Assembly (NCBI GenBank): GCA_043811005.1
Contig: JBDRNO010000247.1
Location: forward strand, 1 to 45,734
Origin: JBDRNO01 sp043811005
GTDB taxonomy: Bacteria > Bacteroidota > Bacteroidia > NORP154
DNA length: 45,734 nucleotides
Direction: 5' to 3'
Shown: positions 16,370-24,832 of the stretch, one piece after another
How the letters are laid out: every line of letters starts with the position of its first letter
Position numbering within the stretch: position 1 is the stretch's first letter
The notes under the pieces: model-generated
The model's input: only the letters and a program-made list of their open reading frames with translations
The model's database searches: none
What the model was told of the DNA's origin: nothing
Made by a program: the position numbers and the translations under genes

Positions 16370-18824
16370 GTATCTCCCTTTCTTATTATTCTCTCTGCCT
16401 GTCTTCGCTTTTGCCCAGCAGACAGTAATTAAAGGAAAAATTACCGATGCAGGATCAAATGACGCTATCCCGTTTGTTAATGTTTATTTTCTTGGTACGA
16501 CCATAGGCACAACAACAAATTTTGAGGGTTATTATGAAATTAAAACTACTCAACGTGTCGACTCTATTTCCGCTTCTAATATAGGATATCATACTAAGAC
16601 CAAATCCCTTAAAAAAGGGATACTGCAAACGATAAATTTCCAGTTAACCGCTTCCACCACCCAATTGCAGGAGGTTGTCATTTTACCTACTGAGAATCCT
16701 GCGTTTGCTATCATGAGAAAGGTAATAAAGAATAAGGTGAAAAATGATAAAAGATCTCTTTCAGCTTATGAATTTGAGAGTTATAATAAGGTTGAAATTG
16801 GTGTTAATAATATCTCCGAAAAGTTTCGAAAAAGGAAAATTATAAAGAAGCTCACAGCAATTATGGACAGCTTACAAATAATAGCGGGAGAGGATGGGAA
16901 GCCCGTGCTGCCGGTATTCATTTCAGAATCCATATCTAAATTTTACTACCGTGATAACCCTTCAAAATTCAGGGAAGACATAATCAATTCAAAAATAACC
17001 GGGGTAGGCATGGATGACGGGACATTGTTAACGCAGCTTATCGGAACTACCTTTCAGCAGTATAATTTTTATCAGAATTGGCTTAATATACTAAGCAAGG
17101 ATTTTGTTTCACCAATTGCTGACGGTTGGAGGGTTTATTATAAATATTATTTGACGGATAGTATGTATATCGGCAAACACTGGTGCTATAAAATGGAGGT
17201 AAAGCCAAAACATCCACAGGACCTTGCGTTTCAAGGAACGATCTGGATTACAGATTCCTCCTTTGCACTGAAACAAATAGATGTTACTATTGGCAAAAGC
17301 GCCAATCTTAATTATATCGAAAAGCTCAAAATTCAGCAAGAGTTAACACAAATCCAAACAGGTGCCTGGCTGCCGGTTAAAACACGGGTTCTGGTTGATG
17401 TTGCAGAAGTTATGAAGGGATGGACCGGCATGCTTGCCAAATTTTATACATCTAACAAAGACTTTAAAGTGAATGACCCGAAGGATTTGAAATTTTATGA
17501 AGAACCAATAGTGGTTACTGAAGGAGCGCTTGATCACGTGGATGATGAAGAATTTTGGAAGCATCAGCGCTATGATTCTCTCTCTAAAACAGAATTACAT
17601 GTGTATGATGTAATTGATACTCTTAGGAATATGCCACTGATCAAAACATATATTGATATAGTAAATATATTCGTCAATGGTTATTATACTCTCGGGAAAA
17701 TTGACCTTGGCCCCTACCTCTTTACCTATGCCTATAATGATATAGAAAGTCATCGTTTCCAATTAGGTTTCAGAACAAATTATGATTTCAGCAAAAAATT
17801 GATTTTAAAGGGATATCTTGCTTATGGAACCCTCGACCAAATTTTTAAATATAGTGCGAGTATTAGATATATACCAAGCTTAAAACCCCGTACCGAAATG
17901 GGAATAGGAAGGAGATTTGATCTCAGGCAGGTCGGCTTGAATGATGATATTGAGAGTAACCTTTTTTTATCCTTTTCAGCCTTTGGTATATTGAACCAGC
18001 CATATTATGGTTATGAAAACAATATCTGGTTTAAAAGAGAAATAATCAAAGGGATCACCCAAAAAATTGCTTTTAATAATTACTCTTTCGATCCTAAATT
18101 CGATTTTTGTTATCTTACAGACGAAGATATAATAGAAAGCTTTACGACCTCGGAATTGATCTTTGAAACAAGATTTGCCAAAGGTGAAAGATTTTTGCAA
18201 AATGATAATGAAAGAATTAGTCTTGGTACAAAAAAATGGCCTGTCTTTACTATCAAATACACACTGGGAATCAATGATGTATTAAATAGCGATTTTGACT
18301 ATCATAAATTAACTTTAAGTGTTAGCGACCAGATAAAAATGGGGGTGTTTGGCAAGTCGTATTATTTGCTTACTGCCGGGCAAATATTTTCCAGGATACC
18401 TTATCCGTTGCTGGAAGTGCATTTAGGAAACGAAACACCGTTTTATTATAGTGAAAACTTTAATTTAATGAATTATTTTGAATTTGTCAGCGATCGTTAT
18501 GTGTCTCTATCCTACAGTCATCATTTTCAGGGTATGGTTCTCAACCGCATTCCCCTGATGCGTAAGTTGAAATGGAGATTGCTGGGTACTGCGAATTTGT
18601 TATACGGCAATACGGGCTCAGGAAATACTGATCTCACAAATACAAATCAACCTGTTTTCAAAACATTGAAAGAAAAACCCTATATTGAATTCAGCTATGG
18701 AATTGAAAATATTCTGCGGCTCATTAGAGTTGAAGCCTTTCACCGCCTGACATACACAAATAAAAAGGAATATCCTGGTGCAAACAATTTTGGAATTAAG
18801 TTTTCAGTACAGTTTAAACTATAA
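16359..18824 (+). CDS. DUF5686 outer-membrane protein with carboxypeptidase-regulatory-like N-terminus
   Basis: An 821-residue protein. After the signal peptide (ends FAFAQ) comes a carboxypeptidase-regulatory-like beta domain (VIKGKITDAGSNDAIPFVNVYFLGTTIG, residues about 22-110). The rest is the DUF5686 family core, ending in alternating hydrophobic strands and a terminal aromatic FSVQFKL, as in outer-membrane beta-barrels. The N-terminal domain is the one seen on many TonB-dependent receptors, but no plug domain follows. It is the last gene of the three-gene envelope operon and overlaps the MORN_2 gene by 11 nt. The function of the family is unknown. Confidence 0.8.
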   Translation: MFFKYLPFLLFSLPVFAFAQQTVIKGKITDAGSNDAIPFVNVYFLGTTIGTTTNFEGYYEIKTTQRVDSISASNIGYHTKTKSLKKGILQTINFQLTASTTQLQEVVILPTENPAFAIMRKVIKNKVKNDKRSLSAYEFESYNKVEIGVNNISEKFRKRKIIKKLTAIMDSLQIIAGEDGKPVLPVFISESISKFYYRDNPSKFREDIINSKITGVGMDDGTLLTQLIGTTFQQYNFYQNWLNILSKDFVSPIADGWRVYYKYYLTDSMYIGKHWCYKMEVKPKHPQDLAFQGTIWITDSSFALKQIDVTIGKSANLNYIEKLKIQQELTQIQTGAWLPVKTRVLVDVAEVMKGWTGMLAKFYTSNKDFKVNDPKDLKFYEEPIVVTEGALDHVDDEEFWKHQRYDSLSKTELHVYDVIDTLRNMPLIKTYIDIVNIFVNGYYTLGKIDLGPYLFTYAYNDIESHRFQLGFRTNYDFSKKLILKGYLAYGTLDQIFKYSASIRYIPSLKPRTEMGIGRRFDLRQVGLNDDIESNLFLSFSAFGILNQPYYGYENNIWFKREIIKGITQKIAFNNYSFDPKFDFCYLTDEDIIESFTTSELIFETRFAKGERFLQNDNERISLGTKKWPVFTIKYTLGINDVLNSDFDYHKLTLSVSDQIKMGVFGKSYYLLTAGQIFSRIPYPLLEVHLGNETPFYYSENFNLMNYFEFVSDRYVSLSYSHHFQGMVLNRIPLMRKLKWRLLGTANLLYGNTGSGNTDLTNTNQPVFKTLKEKPYIEFSYGIENILRLIRVEAFHRLTYTNKKEYPGANNFGIKFSVQFKL

Positions 18825-18905
18825 AAAAGCAATTAATATTACGTGCTTAGGAAATTAAAAATGTTGCGAGTGCCTTCTCCGAAGTATTCTACGAAGGACG
18901 AAGTC

Positions 18906-19058
18906 GTTCGCTACTGGCTGCTCGCTACTGGCAACTGGCAAAAATGATATAATATGAGTTACCGAAATCTAGGAATTTGGCAGGAAACTACATAATTTTA
19001 TTGATAGAATTGAAAGCGATTTAGCGAGAAGCCAGAAGCGAGAAGCAAGGAGCAAGCA
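18906..19058. repeat. Heptad-arm hairpin F
   Basis: Left arm 18906-18940 is made of CTGGCAA/CTCGCTA-type heptamers. Right arm 19023-19058 is made of GCGAGAA/GCCAGAA/GCAAGCA-type heptamers and is an imperfect reverse complement. The roughly 80-nt loop carries a putative S23/IVP gene remnant. The element fills most of the 301-nt spacer upstream of purF. The rest of the spacer holds a short hairpin (TTCTCCGAAG...CTACGAAGGA near 18875-18898) and nothing else I can identify. Confidence 0.75.
18954..18995 (+). pseudogene. Possible 5' remnant of a four-helix-bundle (S23/IVP) gene
   Basis: A 13-codon ORF reads MSYRNLGIWQETT and then a stop. The motif (S/K)YRNLxIWQ is how many S23/IVP proteins begin. 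It lies in the loop of a heptad-arm hairpin, where a full S23 gene would sit in an IVS-type element. The match is short, so chance is not excluded. Confidence 0.45.
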
Positions 19059-19125
19059 ATATTAACAAGTAGCGAAAACACCTATCAGTAAAGGAAAATT
19101 CTTGAAAATTTGACACATTAAAATA

Positions 19126-21027
19126 ATGACCGACCAAATAAAACACGAATGCGGGATCGCACTAATCCGGTTACTCAAACCGCTCGAATTTTATAAAAAA
19201 AAATATGGAACCCCATTATATGGTTTAAATAAACTGTACCTGCTGATGGAAAAACAGCATAATCGCGGACAGGATGGGGCAGGTGTTGTTAATATAAAAT
19301 TGGATGTTGAGCCGGGCAGCGTGTATATATGCAGAGACCGTTCCATTTCATTAAATCCCATTCAGGATATTTTTGACAGGATCAATGCGAAATTTGCAGT
19401 GGTAGCACGAGACCACCCTGAATCGCGCAATGATGCAAAATGGCTAAAAAAGAATGTAGACTTTACCGGCGAATTACTTTTGGGGCATGTCCGTTATGGT
19501 ACATTTGGTAAAAACGATATTGAAAGCTGTCATCCGTTTCTTAGACAAAATAACTGGATGACCAGGAACCTCGTTCTTGCAGGAAATTTTAATCTGACCA
19601 ATGTTGATGAACTTTTTGATTTGTTAGTAAAAATAGGGCAGCATCCCAGGGAAAGATCAGATACGGTTACTATCCTTGAAAAGATTGGACATTTCCTTGA
19701 TATGGAGAACGAGAGGTTATTCCGGAAATATAAATCCGAAGGATATTCTAACATGGAAATATCAGGGCTTATTGCTCAAAATATCGATATTCAGCAAATA
19801 TTGATCAGAGCTGCCGAAGATTGGGATGGGGGTTATGTGATGGCTGGTTTGATAGGTCATGGAGATGCTTTTGTCATCAGGGATCCATCTGGTATTCGCC
19901 CGGCATACTATTACCATGACGATGAAGTGGTGGTTGTTACATCTGAACGCCCTGCCATACAAACAGCTTTTAACGTACCTTTTAAGTCGATCCGGGAAAT
20001 CAAACCCGCCCATGCTTTAGTGATCAATAAAAACGGAATGGTAAGAGAGTACCAGGTAAAAGAACAACTTGAAAGGATGTCCTGTTCTTTCGAAAGAATA
20101 TACTTTTCGCGTGGCAGTGATATTGATATTTATAACGAAAGAAAAAAGTTGGGAAAAACACTTTGCCCCGCCCTGCTTGAAGCAATTGAATACGATGTGA
20201 AAAACACTGTTTTTTCCTACATCCCAAACACTGCCGAAGTGGCTTTTTACGGATTAATTAAAGGTGTGGAAAATTACCTGGATGATGTAAAGAGAAGAAA
20301 GATCATAGAGCTTGGGCATGACACAGATGAGAACAAATTGAAAGAAATACTCTCTGTAAAACCCAGGGTTGAAAAAATAGCTATTAAAGATGCCAAGCTT
20401 AGAACGTTCATCACCGATGACCTTCACCGGGATGAATTGGTAGCCCATGTTTACGACATTACTTACGGTACAGTGAAAGAAGGTGTTGATAACCTTGTTG
20501 TTATTGATGATTCAATAGTTCGCGGAACCACGTTAAAGCAGAGTATCATCAGTATTTTAAGCCGGCTAAATCCAAAAAAAATAATCATTCTCTCTTCCGC
20601 CCCGCAAATACGTTATCCCGATTGTTATGGAATAGATATGGCAAAACTCGGTGATTTTATTGCTTTCAAGGCAGCCATAGAACTCCTTAAAGAAACTTCC
20701 CGGGAAAATATTATTGATGATGTTTACGAAAAATCAAAAGCCCAGGAAAATTTGCCCAAAGAACGGATCAACAATTATGTAAAAGAAATTTACAAACCCT
20801 TTACTGCCGATCAGATCTCTGAAAAAATATCCAAACATATTAAACCGGAAGATATTAAAACAGAAGTACAGATCATCTACCAGTCTTTGGAGGGATTACA
20901 TAAAGCATGCCCAAACCATAAAGGAGATTGGTATTTTTCCGGAGATTATCCCACCCCAGGCGGGAACAGGGTGGTTAACAGGGCATTTATAAATTTTATA
21001 GAGGGGAAGAATGTGAGAGCGTATTGA
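19126..21027 (+). CDS. purF: Amidophosphoribosyltransferase homologue (long Bacteroidota form)
   Basis: A 633-residue protein. The N-terminal Ntn-type glutaminase has Cys9 after a short propeptide (MTDQIKHECGI), followed by RGQDGAGVV and GHVRYGTFG. The C-terminal phosphoribosyltransferase domain has the PRPP loop VVIDDSIVRGTTLK (about residues 458-471). This family releases ammonia from glutamine and adds it to PRPP to give phosphoribosylamine, the first step of purine synthesis. At 633 residues it is longer than the usual bacterial PurF (about 470-510), with an insert between the domains and a C-terminal extension. It is not next to other purine genes, so it may be a second PurF-like enzyme. 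The -like status cannot be settled by eye. Confidence 0.85.
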   Translation: MTDQIKHECGIALIRLLKPLEFYKKKYGTPLYGLNKLYLLMEKQHNRGQDGAGVVNIKLDVEPGSVYICRDRSISLNPIQDIFDRINAKFAVVARDHPESRNDAKWLKKNVDFTGELLLGHVRYGTFGKNDIESCHPFLRQNNWMTRNLVLAGNFNLTNVDELFDLLVKIGQHPRERSDTVTILEKIGHFLDMENERLFRKYKSEGYSNMEISGLIAQNIDIQQILIRAAEDWDGGYVMAGLIGHGDAFVIRDPSGIRPAYYYHDDEVVVVTSERPAIQTAFNVPFKSIREIKPAHALVINKNGMVREYQVKEQLERMSCSFERIYFSRGSDIDIYNERKKLGKTLCPALLEAIEYDVKNTVFSYIPNTAEVAFYGLIKGVENYLDDVKRRKIIELGHDTDENKLKEILSVKPRVEKIAIKDAKLRTFITDDLHRDELVAHVYDITYGTVKEGVDNLVVIDDSIVRGTTLKQSIISILSRLNPKKIIILSSAPQIRYPDCYGIDMAKLGDFIAFKAAIELLKETSRENIIDDVYEKSKAQENLPKERINNYVKEIYKPFTADQISEKISKHIKPEDIKTEVQIIYQSLEGLHKACPNHKGDWYFSGDYPTPGGNRVVNRAFINFIEGKNVRAY

Positions 21028-21051
21028 TTAGACCTTAAAATTTCACTATTA

Positions 21052-21103
21052 ATAACATGCCTGCATACCGGAGTGCCGGTATTTCGGCACGCAGGCATGT
21101 TAT
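21052..21103. terminator. Inverted repeat after purF
   Basis: ATAACATGCCTGC (21052-21064) and GCAGGCATGTTAT (21091-21103) are perfect 13-bp arms with smaller CCGG/GCCG pairings in the loop. It lies 25 nt past the stop codon and may end transcription. The TGCCTGC/GCAGGCA core also occurs in the palindromic element at 2418-2507. Confidence 0.55.
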
Positions 21104-21128
21104 CGATAATTTTGTTGCTGTTAATAGA

Positions 21129-21226
21129 CAAGTCTACAGTCGGCAGTCCACAGTCAGCAAAAAAAATTCTTACAGCAGACTTCTGATTGCCGACTGAAGA
21201 CTGTAGACTGCTGACTTGTATGATTA
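21129..21226. repeat. Heptad-arm hairpin G
   Basis: Left arm 21129-21160 has units of the CTACAGT/CGGCAGT/CCACAGT type. Right arm 21184-21220 has GACTGAA/GACTGTA/GACTGCT-type units and ends ACTTGT, pairing with the ACAAGT that opens the left arm. The loop is A-rich. Confidence 0.75.
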
Positions 21227-21276
21227 ATAGGCATACTGCATTTTAAATATTATTTTTTAAGGTAAATAGATACCAA

Positions 21277-21308
21277 AGCTTTTTCAAAGTTTTAAACTTT
21301 GGAAAAAC
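21277..21308. repeat. Small AAAGTTT/AAACTTT hairpin
   Basis: Near-perfect stem TTTTTCAAAGTTT / AAACTTTGGAAAA. The same word family forms hairpins at 24800-24832, 30150-30170 and 30434-30466, so this is a dispersed short palindrome. Confidence 0.5.
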
Positions 21309-21356
21309 TACCATTTAAAGTGAATGTCATTTAATGCTTCAACGCTTTTTATTTGA

Positions 21357-23510
21357 ATGTATCGGAATTATTATTTTTTAGGAATTATTGTACGGCTTAT
21401 AAAAAAAAATATAATCCTTTCCTTTATACTTATATCCGCTCTATTTTATAAAACATCCTTCGCAAACACCGGTTGGCAAATTTTAGAATCTTATTTTAAG
21501 GGGAAGGGATCAGCTCAAATATGGAATGCACGTATAGCAAGCGTTGATGAAAATTCCCCGGAATTCCAGGTAACCAAATGCTATGGCTCAGCTTCAATTA
21601 TTCATGGTAAAGAATATGAATATGACGAGAAACTGGCTGATCATACTTTTTCCATTGCAGGAGAACAAGCCGTTTTGACGCTTTGGAAAAGAGAAATGAT
21701 CTCGGTTGAAGCCATTCTTGATCCTCCAATACGAATTCTCTACACTTTTGTGTTAATGTCAGGTGAACGCCTTCTGATAAAACAGGAACACCTGGCAGTA
21801 GTACGGCAAGATTACTTTTCTATTGATGAAATACCGGTATCTGATAAAGGGCATCTTCTGAAAGATGAGCCAAAAATGCTATCTGAAGCTCTTCAAAAGA
21901 GCGATGAATCGATCATAAAACAATCGTCTATTGTACAATTGGCTAATTGGCTTTTATCTGCCAGGGTACCGTTAGGCCCTGCAGAGGAGAGGATCATTCC
22001 CGGATCCTGCAAAGCATTGATAAATAACAGAGAATCTGACATTCCGGTAATTAAAAGGGACGATGAGAGGATTGTATTAAAGATAAATGCCAATAAGGAA
22101 GATTCAGTCACGCTCTTCCCGCGATTTTATGTAAAGTCATTAATTCCTTTCTGTGATCATGTAGACATTAATGAAGAAATGCTTCCCGCTTATGCGTTTG
22201 TAAAATTAGAATGCGAAGATGGCGCTGTTCGCACATTTGGCAAGCCGGCTTCCGGAAACGGGGAATTTCAATTTGGCCCGGTCAAAGCACATAACCTGCG
22301 CAAAATGAAATTGTCTGCTCTTTATCCGCTTGAACCACCGGGCACAGAGCCATCTATAACCATAGAAATTCTTTATCGTTCGGGAAGACCTGTGGAAGCA
22401 TATTTAGACCGGGGTAAATTACCTCCTCCCCCTCCAATACCCGCTAAACTTAAAAAGAAAAAGATAATTACAACAACGCTATCTCATGTTGCCTTGGCTA
22501 TTAACCCTGATATAGGTATAGTAGAAGGGCTGGATCATGAAAACTTATTGGATCTGTATGCTGTTGCTTTTAAGGAAGCGAAACAACATCCTGATCTATT
22601 GGAAATATTGAATGAGGCAGCAAAAATGGAGCTGGGAGAAAAAAGCTGGTCCTTTCCTCATTATAAAGAAAAACTTTCGCCTGACTCTTGCTGGACAAAG
22701 TACGAAGCAATGGCTGCCCTGAAGGATACATCTCTCTCCGGTCAGCTTGCTAAAAAAATAATTACAGGGTTTGAACCTATGCACGAGCTGGTCATGACCA
22801 AGGTACCCTCTGATAATACCAGGGAGAAGGATAAGAAAACCGCCTTCCCTCATGCAATTGCTGCTGCTGCTCTCATCAGGGCTGATGCCGGAAAATATGA
22901 TGAACTTATTAAAAAACAAGTGGAACATTTGGTTGATAACCACAATTTATTAGAACCATGCGAATTATCATTGGATGAGATCATTAAAGCGGGGCAGGCG
23001 CTTAAATTATGTTCAAATTTTACTTCAAATAAGAGGACAAAGAAACTTTCTGCAAAAATGGTTAAAGCATTAAGAAATGAAGCCTATAACAGGTTTGTGC
23101 AGACCGGGCATAAACTCCTGCTTAAAGAAAAAGTGAGGATTGCGCATTTGATCTCACCGGTATGGAGACCTTATTTTAAAACACCTGAATTTCTGCTTGC
23201 TAAGGAAAAATCCAACCATGAAGAAATAATGCCGGTTCAGCGCATGGCCCCCGGTCCCTATGGCAGGGATATTACAGGCGAAGTTCTTGAAGATGCGAGA
23301 TTGCGCTATAAAGCGGCATTTGGCAGGTCGCTTGATATGATGAAAAAATCTGATATGCCATTAGAGGAAAAACAAGGATGGATAAATAGCTTTCATGATA
23401 AATGGTATGATTATCTTTTCGGTGTTCATAAAGGTGGATATTTACAGCCCTATGAAGGTGATTTGAACAGAGACCGTGAAAGGGCGATGAAGGTGATAGA
23501 AGAAGATTAA
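21357..23510 (+). CDS. Exported protein of unknown function
   Basis: A 717-residue protein I do not recognise. The N-terminus has a hydrophobic segment (IILSFILISALFYKTSFA, about residues 19-36) consistent with a signal peptide or anchor. The start codon lies within a copy of the GTATCGGAATT motif (21356-21366) found in other spacers, so an internal start is possible. The middle holds a proline run (PPPPPIPAKLKKKK, about residues 357-370) that separates a beta-rich N-terminal half, with repeated SIxGE/FxLxSGE-type strands, from a helical, charged C-terminal half rich in Lys and Glu. No catalytic motif is evident. It is a monocistronic plus-strand gene. Confidence 0.75.
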   Translation: MYRNYYFLGIIVRLIKKNIILSFILISALFYKTSFANTGWQILESYFKGKGSAQIWNARIASVDENSPEFQVTKCYGSASIIHGKEYEYDEKLADHTFSIAGEQAVLTLWKREMISVEAILDPPIRILYTFVLMSGERLLIKQEHLAVVRQDYFSIDEIPVSDKGHLLKDEPKMLSEALQKSDESIIKQSSIVQLANWLLSARVPLGPAEERIIPGSCKALINNRESDIPVIKRDDERIVLKINANKEDSVTLFPRFYVKSLIPFCDHVDINEEMLPAYAFVKLECEDGAVRTFGKPASGNGEFQFGPVKAHNLRKMKLSALYPLEPPGTEPSITIEILYRSGRPVEAYLDRGKLPPPPPIPAKLKKKKIITTTLSHVALAINPDIGIVEGLDHENLLDLYAVAFKEAKQHPDLLEILNEAAKMELGEKSWSFPHYKEKLSPDSCWTKYEAMAALKDTSLSGQLAKKIITGFEPMHELVMTKVPSDNTREKDKKTAFPHAIAAAALIRADAGKYDELIKKQVEHLVDNHNLLEPCELSLDEIIKAGQALKLCSNFTSNKRTKKLSAKMVKALRNEAYNRFVQTGHKLLLKEKVRIAHLISPVWRPYFKTPEFLLAKEKSNHEEIMPVQRMAPGPYGRDITGEVLEDARLRYKAAFGRSLDMMKKSDMPLEEKQGWINSFHDKWYDYLFGVHKGGYLQPYEGDLNRDRERAMKVIEED

Positions 23511-23524
23511 GTTCTTATTTCATT

Positions 23525-23640
23525 TTTAGTCGGACAGTAGTGATAATTTATATTTTCTGCACTTAATAATCAAGTTCTGGGTTGTTGGTTTTATACTCAG
23601 ACTCTGTAACCAATACATACCACCAAGTACCCAGAAACAG
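23525..23640. repeat. Heptad-arm hairpin H (short arms)
   Basis: A leader ending CTTAATAATCAAG precedes one or two TTCTGGG units, a loop containing TTTTATACTCAGACTCTG, and a right arm of AAGTACCCAGAAACAG. The loop is nearly the same as in hairpins J and K, but the arms are shorter. Confidence 0.75.
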
Positions 23641-23690
23641 TATCTTCTTTTTACTTACCTGTTTTAAATAATTCCATCCACCAGTTGTTT

Positions 23691-24533
23691 TTAAGAGCCA
23701 CTTATAACTTTTTTCTCATCATTACGCAACCATTTCTTCATTAATTTTTCATTATTTGTAATATTCCCAATATAAAAAGTTGTGCTATATCCAAATGCTT
23801 CAGAATCAGATGCCCGTTCAATAACAACTTTTGCCGGTTCGATATAGTTTGAATGAATAAAAAATATTTCACCTTTACGTTTTAATAAAAACCCCACATG
23901 ATTATCCAGCCCTGTTAAATATATCCCGTTCTCAAATTTTTCTTTAACCTTATCAATTAATTTACCGGATGAATAGTTAAAAAAAGTTAAGACCGATTCA
24001 TTCAAATTTATCGTCTTTGCCTCATCTCCTGAGTATTGTTGCGCTAATTTGTACCGGTTTAAGTTCAATCCCATATCCCTCAAGGTAGTTGAAACAAAAT
24101 AACCACAAGCTATCGTGCCATTTTGTGGTGTTGCACTGTGCCCTTCAAAATCCCATTTAGTTCCATACCAGTATGGGATCACTTTATTCAATAAATATTC
24201 TGTAAATAACATTTTAACGGTATCAATACTTACCTTATCAGCATCAAAAAGTATCTTCAGGGAGTCGCGTTTTTCACGGATATCATTACATTGCAATCTG
24301 TATGGCATTTTTGGCTCATGAATGATAATATTAAACTCATTCCAGCTTATTGTATCTGGGTGTTCAACAGGAAAATACTGCGAAGTATCTGTTTCTTCCG
24401 CCTTCGCTGCTGCTATGGAGGACGAGAATGAAGAGCTGTCTTGTGATTGGCTATTATTAAGTTTTGGTTCATCTGAAGATGAGCAAAAAGTAAAAAGAGT
24501 AAAGCATAATATTGCAAAAGTTAGCTTTTTCAT
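23691..24533 (-). CDS. Lipoprotein with NlpC/P60-like cysteine peptidase fold
   Basis: A 280-residue protein. The N-terminus MKKLTFAILCFTLFTFC fits a lipoprotein signal, with Cys17 as the likely lipidated residue, followed by a Ser-rich linker to about residue 45. The catalytic region has YWYGTKWDFEGHS, then the nucleophile Cys143 in GTIACGYFVSTTL, and a histidine in DNHVGFLLKRKGEIFFIHSNY (His212). This order of Cys then His in a G-x-x-L frame matches NlpC/P60-like papain-fold enzymes, many of which cleave cell-wall peptides or amides. The substrate is unknown. It lies alone between two hairpin-bearing spacers. Confidence 0.7.
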   Translation of the reverse strand: MKKLTFAILCFTLFTFCSSSDEPKLNNSQSQDSSSFSSSIAAAKAEETDTSQYFPVEHPDTISWNEFNIIIHEPKMPYRLQCNDIREKRDSLKILFDADKVSIDTVKMLFTEYLLNKVIPYWYGTKWDFEGHSATPQNGTIACGYFVSTTLRDMGLNLNRYKLAQQYSGDEAKTINLNESVLTFFNYSSGKLIDKVKEKFENGIYLTGLDNHVGFLLKRKGEIFFIHSNYIEPAKVVIERASDSEAFGYSTTFYIGNITNNEKLMKKWLRNDEKKVISGS

Positions 24534-24591
24534 TATTGAATCACGTTTAAAATGTCAATTAAACTTTTTATGTACATTCTTTCTACAAGCA

Positions 24592-24744
24592 TTAGTATAT
24601 TTTTAAAGATGAAAGGTCAATATTTGTATATCTCACTATAGTTACCCTATCCCAATCATTTATAAATGGAAATATTTTATCAATAATTATTGCATTTTTG
24701 TTTTCTTGTTTTGATTCTTCAATAGTATAAATATTGTAGTGAGC
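24592..24744 (-). pseudogene. Possible gene fragment
   Basis: A 50-codon open stretch on the minus strand has a protein-like composition (KNAIIIDKIFPFINDWDRVT...) but no start codon; a stop precedes it directly. It lies in the 298-nt spacer between two lipoprotein genes. It may be the 3' end of a lost gene, but chance cannot be excluded. Confidence 0.3.
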
Positions 24745-24799
24745 TTATATGTTTTGTTAGTTTTCATTATTAATATGTTTAGAAGCTTTTCCAAGCGTT

Positions 24800-24832
24800 A
24801 ACTTTCCAAAAGTTTGGAACTTTTGGAAAGTT
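24800..24832 (-). terminator. Terminator-like hairpin at the end of the ZU5-like lipoprotein gene
   Basis: AACTTTCCAAAAGTT and AACTTTTGGAAAGTT are perfect 15-bp arms around TGG. They abut the stop codon of the gene at 24832-26295. The same stem words occur in other spacers. Confidence 0.65.

Noticed and set aside
18825..18905. Terminator of the DUF5686 gene
   Set aside because: The small CTCCGAAG/CTACGAAGGA pairing is imperfect and lacks a T-run; not called separately.
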